From: Sphingomonas faeni
GTDB lineage: Bacteria; Pseudomonadota; Alphaproteobacteria; Sphingomonadales; Sphingomonadaceae
Reading direction: 5' to 3'
Length of the DNA: 64,000 bases
Assembly: GCF_030817315.1 (NCBI RefSeq)
Contig: NZ_JAUSZF010000001.1
Span: 382,001-446,000 of the forward strand
A program made the position numbers and the translations under genes. Positions 8,275-17,296 of this stretch are shown piece after piece. How positions within the stretch are numbered: the stretch's first letter is position 1; each line of letters starts with the position of its first letter. The notes beneath the pieces are model-generated. The model was not told where the DNA came from, searched no databases, and saw nothing but the letters and a program-made list of their open reading frames with translations.

Positions 8275-8995
8275 GGGCTTCGCCTCGCTTGAAAGGGCAT
8301 TTCCAGGACTCGTCGACGACGCGCCCGCTATATTGTCGCGCTTCGCTCGATTCGCCGTGACGCGCCAGCATCGGGTTCATCGAGCCGGCATATTCAAGAT
8401 CCCGCGCCAGGATCGACGAGCGCAGCTTGTCGTAGCGTTGTTGGTCGCGCAGCACCTCGAACTGGTCATGTAGGTTGAACACCATTGCCGGCGATTCAAA
8501 TTTTCGCGCGGGACGGCTAGCGTTTGGATGCAGGCCAACCACGAAAAACGCCTCGCCCGCAAAGCTCAGCGAGAAATGCGGATCGTCGGGATCACTGCTC
8601 ACCGACGGATCGGGACGGTAGCCGAGCCACTCGTCCTTGTCGCTAAGTGATTGAGCACGCGCCCAAAGATGGGCTTCGAACTCTTCCTCCGACAGCAAAG
8701 CAGGCGCTTCGAAGAGAATGATAAGCGTCCGAAAGATCGCACGATCCTCGCGGTATTTCCGGACTGTCTCGCCGAGTGCCGGAGAAATTCGCATGTCATC
8801 CCAAGCGGATCGCACGTCGCGCGCGACGAGGATATCCATCTGTCCCTTGGCAAGCGCGGATTTTGCGCCGACGCAGGGGAACTGTGGAGCCTGCACGTTC
8901 TCGATGAACTTGCGCGCCAAGGGATGATCATTTTGGAAAACTGGCTGATACATGGTCGGGGGGGAACCCGCGAACCGCAGCAATGTTTCGCTCAT
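8267..8995 (-). CDS. YqcI/YcgG family protein (GntA-type heme-dependent N-hydroxylase family)
   Basis: A 242-residue member of the YqcI/YcgG family. A relative, GntA, N-hydroxylates an arginine derivative in guanitoxin synthesis using heme. Family features seen are FPCVGAKSALAKG near the N-terminus and FFVVGLHPNASRPARKF followed by VFNLHDQFEVLR. The substrate here is unknown, and there is no guanitoxin cluster around it. The ATG at 8995 lies 11 bases from an FNR-like box (9006-9019), so the first gene of this two-gene operon is probably controlled there. Confidence 0.8.
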   Translation of the reverse strand: MSETLLRFAGSPPTMYQPVFQNDHPLARKFIENVQAPQFPCVGAKSALAKGQMDILVARDVRSAWDDMRISPALGETVRKYREDRAIFRTLIILFEAPALLSEEEFEAHLWARAQSLSDKDEWLGYRPDPSVSSDPDDPHFSLSFAGEAFFVVGLHPNASRPARKFESPAMVFNLHDQFEVLRDQQRYDKLRSSILARDLEYAGSMNPMLARHGESSEARQYSGRVVDESWKCPFKRGEARG

Positions 8996-9005
8996 GGTAC
9001 AACCT

Positions 9006-9019
9006 TTGATACGTATCAG
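9006..9019. promoter_or_regulatory. Candidate Crp/Fnr-family operator (FNR-like box)
   Basis: TTGAT-acgt-ATCAG matches the TTGAT-N4-ATCAA FNR consensus at nine of ten defined positions and contains a perfect 12-bp palindrome (9007-9018). It lies between the GntA-type gene and a divergent Crp/Fnr regulator, very close to the former's start and about 66 bases before the latter's. Confidence 0.65.
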
Positions 9020-9084
9020 TACGAATCCCGATCTGTTCTTTTTGCCGGCGTGGCGGTACGGGAGCAGCCGAAGAAGGGGCGTCG

Positions 9085-9801
9085 ATGATCTCGGAAAAAT
9101 TCCTCATGGGGCGAGGCCGCCATGAGCTCAGCAGCGAAGAAAAGCAGGTTCTGGAGGACGGTATCGAATCCGTTCGTCAGGTGCCTGCGCGCAAGCAGAT
9201 CGTCCGTGCGGGCGACCTGATCGATACGAGCACGCTGTTGCTCGAAGGTTTCGTGTGCCGCTACATGGACGACCGCGAGGGCCAGCGTCAGCTGGTCGCG
9301 GTGCACGTGCCCGGCGATTTCGTCGACCTGCACGCGTTTCCGATGAAGCGGCTCGATCACGATATTGCGACGCTCGGACCCGTGAAGATCGCCTGCTTCG
9401 AACACCGCACGCTGCAGTCGATCACCGAGCGTTATCCGCACCTCACGCAGAAACTGTGGTTCAGCACGCTGCTCGACGCGGCAATGCACCGCGAATGGAT
9501 ATTCCGGCTGGGGCGTCTAGGCGCGGAAGGCCGCATCGCGCATCTGTTCTGCGAACTGAATGCGCGGCTGGAGATGGTCGGGATGGCGGCCGATGGGCGC
9601 TATATGCTGCCGATGACACAGCCCGACCTGGCCGAGGCGAGCGGGCTGACCGGGGTCCACGTCAACCGCGTGCTGAGGGCGCTCCGCGAGAAAAATCTCC
9701 TGACGTTCAAGGCCGGCGAGGTAAATATTCTGGATCATAAAGCGCTGGCAGCCGTTGCGGAGTTCGAACCACAATATCTGTACGGTTACAGGGGCGACTG
9801 A
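9085..9801 (+). CDS. Crp/Fnr family transcriptional regulator
   Basis: A 238-residue regulator with an N-terminal cyclic-nucleotide-binding-like barrel (about 20-140, with AGDLIDTSTLLLEGFVCRY and VPGDFVDLHAF) and a C-terminal winged helix (recognition region QPDLAEASGLTGVHVNRVLR). The FNR iron-sulfur cysteine cluster is absent from the N-terminus, so it is probably not a direct oxygen sensor; the ligand is unknown. The ATG is at 9085. The FNR-like palindrome upstream suggests that it regulates the divergent GntA/DUF1989 operon and possibly itself. Confidence 0.9.
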   Translation: MISEKFLMGRGRHELSSEEKQVLEDGIESVRQVPARKQIVRAGDLIDTSTLLLEGFVCRYMDDREGQRQLVAVHVPGDFVDLHAFPMKRLDHDIATLGPVKIACFEHRTLQSITERYPHLTQKLWFSTLLDAAMHREWIFRLGRLGAEGRIAHLFCELNARLEMVGMAADGRYMLPMTQPDLAEASGLTGVHVNRVLRALREKNLLTFKAGEVNILDHKALAAVAEFEPQYLYGYRGD

Positions 9802-9839
9802 CTGCTGCGGGTCGCCGACCGGACCGGGTCTGGAGTGCG

Positions 9840-10025
9840 ATGATGTTGAAGCCGGAAACGATACCGGGCGTTGCAGCAGCGGAGAATGGCGTCGTGACGC
9901 TGGACGGGGCCGACGGCCTGGCCATCGCGATGACGCCGGAGGCGGCTGCGGAAACGGGTCGCCGGCTGATCGCGGCGGCGGCACTGGCGGCTACGCAAGC
10001 GACCGACGAATTGCCTTTGGATTGA
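9840..10025 (+). CDS. Small hypothetical protein
   Basis: A 61-residue acidic protein (MMLKPETIPGVAAAENGVV, then DGLAIAMTPEAAAETGRRL) with an Ala-rich probable helix and no membrane segment. GGAG lies six bases before the ATG at 9840, and the codons are GC-rich at the third position like its neighbours. It starts 38 bases after the Crp/Fnr gene and may be co-transcribed. No function is recognised. Confidence 0.6.
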   Translation: MMLKPETIPGVAAAENGVVTLDGADGLAIAMTPEAAAETGRRLIAAAALAATQATDELPLD

Positions 10026-10142
10026 CCGGAAACGGAATTCGACGGGAATTCCACGGCGAAGGGCCGGGGCCAAATGAGCCATACGGGTTCCGCTACGTAA
10101 CTTTATCTCTATGCTACCCGGAACGTCGACCGGGAGATCCAT

Positions 10143-12275
10143 GTGCAATTTCTATACCTCGCTGCCAGTGCCGTCGCGCTGATGGCGTCTACCTCCGTCA
10201 TCGCGCAGACGGGCGCTCGGACCAGTCCGGCTACGACGCCTGCCAGTAACCCTTTGCTCGCCGACTGGACTGGCCCGATGGGCGGCGTGCCGCCCTGGGA
10301 CAAGGTTCGCCCCGAGCTGTTCCCGCAGGCGTTCGAGACGACGCTGGCCGAGCGGACCGCCGACTATCGCAAGATCGCCGACAATCCGGCCAAGCCGACA
10401 TTCGCCAACACGATCGTGCCGATGCAACTGGCCGGCAAGCGTTACGGCCAGGTGATGACGCTGTTCGGCGTGATGACCGGCAACATGAACACGCCCGCGT
10501 ACCAGAAGCTCGACCGCGAATGGTCGCCGAAATTCTCCGCGGCATCGGACGCGATCACGTTCGACGAGCCGCTGTTTGCGCGGATCCAGGCGATCTACGA
10601 TACGCGCAATTCGAGCGGGCTGAACGCGCAGCAGATCCGGCTCGTGACGCGGATCTATGACAGCTATGTGCGGCAGGGTGCCAAGCTGAACGATGCGCAG
10701 AAGACGCAGCTTTCGCAGTATAATCAGCAGCTCGCGACCGCGTTCTCGACGTTCGGTGAGAAGCTGCTCGCGGACGAGAGCAAGGCGATCTCGGTCACTG
10801 ACGAGGCGCAACTCGCCGGGCTTCCCGACAGCGTGAAGGCGGTCGCCAAGGCCGCGGCGGCCGAGCGGAAGCTGGCTGGCTTCGCGATCGTCAACACGCG
10901 GTCGGCGGTCGATCCGGTGCTGACCTACGCCACCGACCGTGCGCTGCGCGAGAAGGTGTGGCGTGCGTTCGTCAACCGCGGCGATAACGGCGATGCGAAC
11001 GACACGAACGCGACGATCGCGCAGATCGTCAAGCTGCGCGCCGACCGTGCGCATCTGCTCGGGTTCAAGACGCATGCCGACTGGCGGATGCAGGACACGA
11101 TGGCGAAGACGCCCGCCGCGGCGATGGACCTGATGATGCGCGTCTGGCCCGCTGCGAAGGGGCGTGTCGCCGAGGAAGTCGCGGACATGCAGAAGGTCGC
11201 CGGCACCTCGCTGACGATCGAGCCGTGGGATTATCGCTTCTACCAGGAGAAGGTCCGCAAGGCGCGGTACGACCTCGATCAGGCGCAGCTGAAGCCGTAT
11301 TTCGAGCTTGGCAACATCATCCAGGGTTCGCTGTACGCCGCCAACCGGCTTTACGGGCTGAACTTCAAGGAGATCACCGGCACCGTTCCCGTGTTCGAGC
11401 CGAACATGCGCGTGTGGAGCGTGACGGACAAGACCGGCAAGGATGTCGGGCTGTTCTATCGCGACGATTTCGCGCGGACCGGCAAGCGTTCGGGCGCGTG
11501 GGCGAACACGTATCGTGGTCAGCGGGGCCTTGCCCCGGCGCAGCTCGTGCTGTCGTCGAACAACAATAATTTTGCCAAGGGCGCGCCCGGTGAGCCGATC
11601 CTGATCAGCCTCGACGATGCGCAGACGCTGTTCCACGAGTTCGGCCATGCGATCCATGCGATGCTCCAGAACGTCTATTATCCGGGGCTCGCCGGCACGC
11701 CGCGCGACTTCGTGGAATATCCGAGCCAGGTGAACGAGCATTGGCTACTCACCCGCGACGTGCTCGACAAATATGCGCGGCATTACCAGACCAAGGCGGC
11801 GATGCCGCAGGACCTGCTCGACAAGATCGAGAAGTCGCGCACCTTCAACCAGGGCTTTGCGACCACGGAGTATCTGTCGTCGGCGATCGTCGACATGAAG
11901 ATTCACACCGTGCCCGACGGCGTGATCGATCCCGACAAGTTCGAGGCCGCGACGCTCGCCGAGATCGGGATGCCGAAGCAGCTCGTGATGCGTCACCGCG
12001 TGCCGCAGTTCCAGCATCTGTTCGCGTCGGACAGCTATTCGGCGGGCTATTACAGCTACCTCTGGTCCGAAACGATGGACGCGGACACGTTCGCGGCATT
12101 CGAAGAGGCGGGCAGTCCGTGGGACAAGGCGACCGCGGACAAGTTCGCCAAGGTCCTGTTGTCGACGGGTAACGAGACCGATCGCGCCGAGGCGTATCGC
12201 GCATTCCGCGGCCGCGATCCCGATGTGAACGCGCTGCTGAAGAAGCGCGGCTTTGCAACGCAGGGGACCAAGTGA
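10143..12275 (+). CDS. dcp: M3 family zinc metallopeptidase (peptidyl-dipeptidase Dcp-like), exported
   Basis: A 710-residue thimet-oligopeptidase-family enzyme that trims short peptides. The N-terminus is a Sec signal peptide (LYLAASAVALMASTSVIAQ), so it acts in the periplasm. The zinc site is TLFHEFGHAIHAML (HEFGH), with a downstream Glu in DFVEYPSQVNEHW. The C-terminal part has SDSYSAGYYSYLWSETMDAD, typical of Dcp. The start is GTG at 10143, preceded by GGGAGATCC. Its stop overlaps the start of the next gene, a transporter, by one base. Confidence 0.92.
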   Translation: MQFLYLAASAVALMASTSVIAQTGARTSPATTPASNPLLADWTGPMGGVPPWDKVRPELFPQAFETTLAERTADYRKIADNPAKPTFANTIVPMQLAGKRYGQVMTLFGVMTGNMNTPAYQKLDREWSPKFSAASDAITFDEPLFARIQAIYDTRNSSGLNAQQIRLVTRIYDSYVRQGAKLNDAQKTQLSQYNQQLATAFSTFGEKLLADESKAISVTDEAQLAGLPDSVKAVAKAAAAERKLAGFAIVNTRSAVDPVLTYATDRALREKVWRAFVNRGDNGDANDTNATIAQIVKLRADRAHLLGFKTHADWRMQDTMAKTPAAAMDLMMRVWPAAKGRVAEEVADMQKVAGTSLTIEPWDYRFYQEKVRKARYDLDQAQLKPYFELGNIIQGSLYAANRLYGLNFKEITGTVPVFEPNMRVWSVTDKTGKDVGLFYRDDFARTGKRSGAWANTYRGQRGLAPAQLVLSSNNNNFAKGAPGEPILISLDDAQTLFHEFGHAIHAMLQNVYYPGLAGTPRDFVEYPSQVNEHWLLTRDVLDKYARHYQTKAAMPQDLLDKIEKSRTFNQGFATTEYLSSAIVDMKIHTVPDGVIDPDKFEAATLAEIGMPKQLVMRHRVPQFQHLFASDSYSAGYYSYLWSETMDADTFAAFEEAGSPWDKATADKFAKVLLSTGNETDRAEAYRAFRGRDPDVNALLKKRGFATQGTK

Positions 12276-13570
12276 TGGCGAGCAGCACAATCGCGCCGGA
12301 GAAGAACCACCGCCTCAAATCGATCCTTGGCGGGTCGGCAGGCAACCTCGTCGAGTGGTTCGACTGGTACGTCTATTCGGCATTCGGGCTGTATTTCGCG
12401 CCGGTGTTCTTCCCGAAGGGCAACTCGACCGCGCAGTTGATGAGCGTCGCCGCGGTGTTCGCGGTCGGCTTCCTGATGCGGCCGATCGGCGCGTGGGTGA
12501 TGGGCATCTATGCCGATCGCCACGGGCGCAAATCGGGCCTGACGCTGTCGGTGACGCTGATGTGCGCAGGCTCGTTCCTGATCGCGATCACGCCGGGCTT
12601 TGCGACGATCGGCTGGATCGCGCCGGCGTTGTTGATCCTCGCACGACTGATGCAGGGGCTCAGCGTCGGCGGCGAGTACGGCGCTAGCGCGGTGTATCTG
12701 TCGGAGATGGCAGGCAAGTCGCGACGCGGCTTCTTTTCCAGCTTCCAGTACGTCACGCTGATCGCGGGGCAATTGCTGGCGCTCGGCGTGCTGCTGCTGT
12801 TGCAGTCGACGCTGGATACGGCACAGCTCGACGCGTGGGGCTGGCGCATTCCGTTCGCGATCGGCGGCGTGCTGGCGCTGGTCGTGTTCCGCATCCGTCG
12901 TGGGCTGCTCGAGACCGAGAGCTATCAGAACGCCAAGTCGGACGGCGCGCCGAAATCGAGCGGGTGGCTGTTGTTCAGCAAATACCCGCGCGAGGCGTTC
13001 ACCGTGCTGCTGCTGACCGCGGGCGGTACGCTCGCCTTCTATGCGTACACCACGTACATGCAGAAGTTCTTGGTCAACACGAGCGGGTTCAGCCGTGAAT
13101 CCGCGACGCTGATCATGACCGCGGCGCTGGCGTTGTACGCAGCGTTCCAGCCGGCGGCCGGGGCATTGTCGGATCGGATCGGGCGGAAACCGCTGATGGT
13201 CGGCTTCGGCATCGCCGGCGTCCTCTTCACGGTGCCGATCTTCACCGTGCTCGAAACCGCGACCAACCCCTATCTGGCGTTCGGTCTGGTGGTCGGATCG
13301 CTGTTCATCGTGACCGGCTACACCGCGATCAACGCGGTGGTGAAGGCTGAGCTGTTCCCCGCGCATGTCCGCGCGCTGGGCGTGGCTTTGCCCTACGCAC
13401 TGGCGAACACGATGTTCGGCGGGACCGCGGAGTATGTCGCACTGTGGCTGAAGAACGAGGGCATGGAGCGTGGGTTCTATTGGTATGTGACCGCGATGAT
13501 CGGCGTGTCGCTGATTGTGTACCTCCGCATGAAGGACACGCGGACGCACAGCCAGATCCTGGAGGACTAG
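12275..13570 (+). CDS. MFS transporter, metabolite:H+ symporter (MHS, KgtP/ShiA-like) family
   Basis: A 431-residue, twelve-helix permease. The N-terminal GGSAGNLVEWFDWYVYSAF and the loop RPIGAWVMGIYADRHGRK mark the MHS subfamily, whose members take up dicarboxylates, shikimate and similar organic acids. The substrate cannot be read from sequence. The ATG at 12275 overlaps the dcp stop (TGATG); a GTG three bases earlier is possible. It is co-transcribed with the peptidase gene. Confidence 0.88.
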   Translation: MASSTIAPEKNHRLKSILGGSAGNLVEWFDWYVYSAFGLYFAPVFFPKGNSTAQLMSVAAVFAVGFLMRPIGAWVMGIYADRHGRKSGLTLSVTLMCAGSFLIAITPGFATIGWIAPALLILARLMQGLSVGGEYGASAVYLSEMAGKSRRGFFSSFQYVTLIAGQLLALGVLLLLQSTLDTAQLDAWGWRIPFAIGGVLALVVFRIRRGLLETESYQNAKSDGAPKSSGWLLFSKYPREAFTVLLLTAGGTLAFYAYTTYMQKFLVNTSGFSRESATLIMTAALALYAAFQPAAGALSDRIGRKPLMVGFGIAGVLFTVPIFTVLETATNPYLAFGLVVGSLFIVTGYTAINAVVKAELFPAHVRALGVALPYALANTMFGGTAEYVALWLKNEGMERGFYWYVTAMIGVSLIVYLRMKDTRTHSQILED

Positions 13571-13577
13571 GCGCGCG

Positions 13578-13687
13578 CTGCTCCCTTTCCCCCCGCGGGG
13601 AGTGGCTGGGGTGAGGGGCTGTTCCAGGCGATGCGCTGCTTGGCTGCCCCTCACCCCGACCCTCTCCCCGGAGGGGAGAGGGAGCAG
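13578..13687. repeat. Palindromic repeat, family J (G-rich/C-rich), copy 1
   Basis: The left arm (ctgctccctttcccccc, then ggctggggtgagggg) and the right arm (cccctcaccccgaccctctcc, then ggagagggagcag) are inverted around about 30 bases. The copy at 62417-62527 shares part of the centre, including gctgcccctc. It lies between the convergent MHS transporter and histidine kinase genes and could act as a bidirectional hairpin barrier. Confidence 0.85.
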
Positions 13688-13693
13688 GAAGAA

Positions 13694-15052
13694 CTACCGC
13701 GGCAACTCTATGATCGCGTCGAGGCCGCCGGCCGCTCGGTTGATCAGGCGGATTTCGCCGCCGGCTTCACGCACGATCGCGCGCGCGAGGGCGAGACCAA
13801 GGCCGATGCCGCCGGTCTCGCGGTTGCGCGAACTCTCCAGCCGGGTGAACGCGTCGAACACGTCGCCCATCCGGTCCTCCGGAATTCCTGGCCCCTGATC
13901 CGCCACGACGATCGCGACGCAGCGCGGGTCCGCTTCGACGCGTACCTCCGCCGACACGCCGTATTTGATCGCGTTCTCGATCAGGTTGCGGACCGCGCGG
14001 CGGATCAGCGACGGGCGCAGATGCATCCGCAGCCGCTCCGTCTCGACGAAGCTGACGTCGCTGCCGATATCGCGAAAATCCTCGACCACCGCGTCAACCA
14101 GCGCCGCCAGATCGACATCGGTCAGCGGCTCGCTCGGTCGCCCGAGCCTCGCCAGCGACAGGATGTCGTCGAGCGTGCGGTTCATCTCCGCCACCGTGTC
14201 GATCATCTTCGCGCGGTCGGTATCGTCCTCGACCGACTCGATCCGCACGCGCAAAGCCGCCAGCGGCGTGCGCAGATCATGGCCGATCGCGCCCAGCATC
14301 CGGTCCTTCTCGTCGAGCATGCCCGTCACGCGCAGCCGCAGCGCGTTGAACGCGGTGATCAGCGCCGCGACGTCGTCGGGCCCGTCCGCGCGCATCGGCG
14401 TACCGGGCTCGCCTGGACGAAAGGACTCTGCTGCGACGCGGAGATCGCGGAGCGGTCGCGACAGCCGGCGGACGATCCACAGCACGGGAAGCAGCACGAT
14501 GATGTAGAGGATCGCGGTCTGGGTGAGCAGCGCGATCAGCAAGCGCCATCCCGGTTGCGGCCAGGGCGCCGTCACCGTCAGCCAGCCACGACCCGGTTGT
14601 TGGACGGCGATCAACAGCGTGGCGCCGTCGGGGTCGCGGCGGTGGATACCGGCGCGGCGGCGGTCGTCATGTTCCGCTTCCGCATCCTGGTCCGAGGACG
14701 GTCTAAGCCCGGTATCGATCACACCCACCGTCACGCCCTGATCGGCGAGTTGCCGTCGCAATTCCTCGGCGACCTCGGGGTGGCGTTCATACGCGCCCGG
14801 CGGAATGGGATTCTGCGCGAGACGGCGGACCCTCCCGCGATCCGCTGTGAGTGGTCGGCCGGCATGCGCTTCCCGGTCGAGCGCGTCGGCGATCCGGATC
14901 GCGACGGGCCGGGTCGCCTGGGACAGGCGGAACTCGACACGATCGCGCAGGACTAGCCCGAAATTGATGACCTGCGCCACCAACAGCGCGAGCGCGATCA
15001 GCAGCGCCATCTGGCCGGCGAGACTGCGCGGCCACGGCCGGAACCGCGTCAC
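13694..15052 (-). CDS. Two-component sensor histidine kinase
   Basis: A 452-residue membrane kinase: an N-terminal helix (SLAGQMALLIALALLVAQVINF), a periplasmic sensor of about 130 residues, a second helix (LLIALLTQTAILYIIVLLP), HAMP, HisKA with the phospho-acceptor in IGHDLRTPLAAL, and HATPase (N box NLIENAIKYG, G1 ADQGPGIPE, G2 GGIGLGLALA). The start is GTG at 15052, overlapping the regulator's stop as GTGA. The signal is unknown. The 3' end abuts repeat J1. Confidence 0.93.
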   Translation of the reverse strand: MTRFRPWPRSLAGQMALLIALALLVAQVINFGLVLRDRVEFRLSQATRPVAIRIADALDREAHAGRPLTADRGRVRRLAQNPIPPGAYERHPEVAEELRRQLADQGVTVGVIDTGLRPSSDQDAEAEHDDRRRAGIHRRDPDGATLLIAVQQPGRGWLTVTAPWPQPGWRLLIALLTQTAILYIIVLLPVLWIVRRLSRPLRDLRVAAESFRPGEPGTPMRADGPDDVAALITAFNALRLRVTGMLDEKDRMLGAIGHDLRTPLAALRVRIESVEDDTDRAKMIDTVAEMNRTLDDILSLARLGRPSEPLTDVDLAALVDAVVEDFRDIGSDVSFVETERLRMHLRPSLIRRAVRNLIENAIKYGVSAEVRVEADPRCVAIVVADQGPGIPEDRMGDVFDAFTRLESSRNRETGGIGLGLALARAIVREAGGEIRLINRAAGGLDAIIELPR

Positions 15053-15786
15053 AACCGCGTGACTTCCGCCGCCAGTGTATAGCCGCCGCCCCACACCGTC
15101 TTGATCAGTTCGGGTGTCTTCGCATCCGCCTCAATCTTCCGTCGCAGCCGGCTGATCTGGTTGTCGATCGCACGGTCGAACGCCGCCGCCTCGCGCCCCT
15201 GCGTCAGGTCGAGCAACTGGTCGCGCGTCAGCACCTGGCGCGGACGCGTCACGAGCGCGAGCAGCAGATTATACTCGCCGGTCGACAGCGGCACCGACAC
15301 ACCCTCGCGGTCGATCAGCGCACGCTCGCCAGATTTCAGCACCCAACCGGCGAACCCGTACGAACTGCTCTCCGGCGCATGTTGCCGTGAACCACCCGCA
15401 GTCGCGCGCCGCAGAACCACCTTGACCCGCGTTGCCAGTTCGCGCGGCGAGAACGGCTTCACGACGTAATCGTCCGCCCCCATCTCCAGCCCGACGATCC
15501 GGTCCGTCTCCTCCGCGCGCGCGGTCAGCAGGATCACCGGCACGTCGCTCGTCGCGGCGATGTGGCGGCAGAGCGACAGGCCGTCCTCGCCCGGCATCAT
15601 GATGTCGAGGATGACGAGATCGATCGCATACGCCGTCAGCCGCGTCCTCGCCGCCTCGGCATCGCCCGCCTGCGTGACGCGGAACCCCTGCTTGGTGAGG
15701 TACACGGCCAACGGCTCGCGGATCGAGCGCTCGTCGTCGACGAGCAGCAAATGCGGCATATCTCCCATCGGGGCAGTGTCTAGCAT
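15049..15786 (-). CDS. OmpR-family response regulator
   Basis: The cognate regulator of the downstream kinase. The receiver domain has the acidic pocket DDE, the phosphorylation Asp in DIMMPGEDG and the Lys of VVKPFSP; the C-terminal winged helix includes LLDLTQGREAAAFDRAIDNQISRLRRKIE. Length is 245 residues from the ATG at 15786. Met at 15768 or 15759 are alternatives, the latter giving the canonical MPHLLLVDDE. It is coupled to the kinase by a four-base overlap. Confidence 0.93.
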   Translation of the reverse strand: MLDTAPMGDMPHLLLVDDERSIREPLAVYLTKQGFRVTQAGDAEAARTRLTAYAIDLVILDIMMPGEDGLSLCRHIAATSDVPVILLTARAEETDRIVGLEMGADDYVVKPFSPRELATRVKVVLRRATAGGSRQHAPESSSYGFAGWVLKSGERALIDREGVSVPLSTGEYNLLLALVTRPRQVLTRDQLLDLTQGREAAAFDRAIDNQISRLRRKIEADAKTPELIKTVWGGGYTLAAEVTRL

Positions 15787-15840
15787 GGCGGCTGTCCAGG
15801 GGAAGCACCGGGGTTCACCCGCTGCCTCCCCGTTTCCTAG

Positions 15841-16365
15841 TTATCGAGCAGGCGTAGGTGCGGGCGCGGTCACGCCGTCGCGGCGTTCGCGCCGGTCGAC
15901 GTGGCGCATCTCGGCGGCATTAGCGCGCTCGGTTGCGTCGATCGTGCCGTCGTGATTGGCGTCCATCCGGTCGAACCGCTTGAGCGCGCGAGCCGTGAAC
16001 GCCTCGCGCGTCACGCTGCCGTCGCCGTTGGAGGCCATTCCACGACCCATGCCATCATGCTTGCGCCTGCCCGGCGACGGCACGGGACCATCGCGACCGC
16101 TCGCGACCATCCGGTCGTGCAGCGCGGCACGATAGGCGCGCATCTCGCCGCCCGTCACCCGGCCGTCGCGATCGGTATCCATCTGCGCGAACCGGGCGTC
16201 GGCCTGCGCGATCGCTTCGGCGCGCGTGATGACGCCGTCGCGGTTCGCGTCCTGCCGCATCGGCGGACGGGGCATTGCGGGGCCGGGGGCGGGGGCGGTC
16301 TGCGCGCTGGCAGCGGACGTGATCGCGCTGGCGGCGAGCAACAGGGTGAGGACGGTCTTGCGCAT
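15841..16365 (-). CDS. EF-hand calcium-binding protein, exported
   Basis: A 174-residue protein with a Sec signal peptide (RKTVLTLLLAASAITSAASAQ). It carries EF-hand loops DANRDGVITRAE, DTDRDGRVTGGE and DANHDGTIDATE, plus a weaker loop ASNGDGSVTRE that lacks the first Asp. It probably binds Ca2+ in the periplasm; such proteins are common and uncharacterised in sphingomonads. The ATG at 16365 is chosen because it begins the signal peptide. It is transcribed toward the two-component pair but separated by about 55 bases. Confidence 0.85.
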   Translation of the reverse strand: MRKTVLTLLLAASAITSAASAQTAPAPGPAMPRPPMRQDANRDGVITRAEAIAQADARFAQMDTDRDGRVTGGEMRAYRAALHDRMVASGRDGPVPSPGRRKHDGMGRGMASNGDGSVTREAFTARALKRFDRMDANHDGTIDATERANAAEMRHVDRRERRDGVTAPAPTPAR

Positions 16366-16497
16366 GTCGGACTCCGGCTGTGTGGGACGAATTCCCAACG
16401 AATGACGCCGGTCTAAACCCTGGTTGTCGCAGGCTTTTGCCGCCGTGTCGCCAATGTGTCGCAAGATATGTCGGGCGCGGACGCCCCCTCGTCGGCG

Positions 16498-17277
16498 TCA
16501 GGCGAAGATCGCGACGCTCTGCATCTGTTCGGCGATCGGCGTGCCGTCGGCGTTCCAGATCGCCATCTGCTGGCTCGAACTGCCGTCCTTCGTATAGTCG
16601 GTCGTTGCACGAAGCAGCCACCAGCCGTCGCGCGTTACCGGCTGCGGGCCGAGAATGTTGAGCAGCCACGTCATCGAACTGAGCGGCGCCGGCCCGCCGA
16701 GCAGCTTCAGCGCGGCAGGCGGCAGGCAATCCGCGACGGCCATCAGTTCGACCATCGGATCGAGCCCGTCACGGTCGACCAGCCGGGCCCAGCGGAGCCA
16801 TTCCGCCGGCCCGACGCTGTCGTCGCGGCGGTCGAGCAGGTCGAAATTGCGCGAGAACGCGACCGCGCTATGGCCGCGGAACGTCTGCGTATCGGGCTGC
16901 GGCATCGGAAAGTCCGGCGCGCCGCCGCCGGTCTGGTGATCGACCCGCGACGCAACCGCGCTCATGAATACGAAGGTCGCGCGTAGGCCGAGCCCGGCCT
17001 CGCTTTCGACATCCGCCTGGACGAACGCGGCGTTGCGCCCGCGCCGCAACCGGCTCGCGCGGATCGTGATGTCGCCCGACAGCGGCCCGATGAACGACAC
17101 CTGCGCGGACCGCAGGGGCGGCAGGTCGATGTCGGACTGCTGCGCGGCATGTAGCGCGAGTGCGGCGGAGAACCCGCCATACGCCGTTCGGCCCTGCAGC
17201 CAGTTCTCCGGCACCGTCCCGCGTAAGCTATCTTCGGTCCGTACAAGCGCATCTATCGCCTGTTTGAGGCTGGTCAT
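16498..17277 (-). CDS. Acyl-CoA thioesterase family protein (double hotdog)
   Basis: A 259-residue double-hotdog thioesterase of the TesB-like group. It begins near RGTVPENWLQGRTAYGGF, and the second half contains SSMTWLLNILGPQP and DGWWLLRATTDYTKDG followed by QQMAIWNADGTPIAEQMQ, the usual C-terminal hotdog ending. It would hydrolyse acyl-CoAs in the cytoplasm. AAGGA lies eight bases before the ATG at 17277. It is downstream of the acyl-CoA synthetase on the same strand, separated by repeat B1. Confidence 0.85.
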   Translation of the reverse strand: MTSLKQAIDALVRTEDSLRGTVPENWLQGRTAYGGFSAALALHAAQQSDIDLPPLRSAQVSFIGPLSGDITIRASRLRRGRNAAFVQADVESEAGLGLRATFVFMSAVASRVDHQTGGGAPDFPMPQPDTQTFRGHSAVAFSRNFDLLDRRDDSVGPAEWLRWARLVDRDGLDPMVELMAVADCLPPAALKLLGGPAPLSSMTWLLNILGPQPVTRDGWWLLRATTDYTKDGSSSQQMAIWNADGTPIAEQMQSVAIFA

Positions 17278-17296
17278 TTGGGGTCCTTTCATGTCT

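Noticed and set aside
8963..8987. GGAAC-N16-TGTT on the plus strand, a possible EcfG promoter for the Crp/Fnr gene
   Set aside because: It lies inside the 5' coding end of the GntA-type gene and about 100 bases from the ATG; chance match is too likely.
12056..13654. Long minus-strand frame opposite the MHS transporter
   Set aside because: Antisense to a clear twelve-helix permease; composition is that of a shadow frame.
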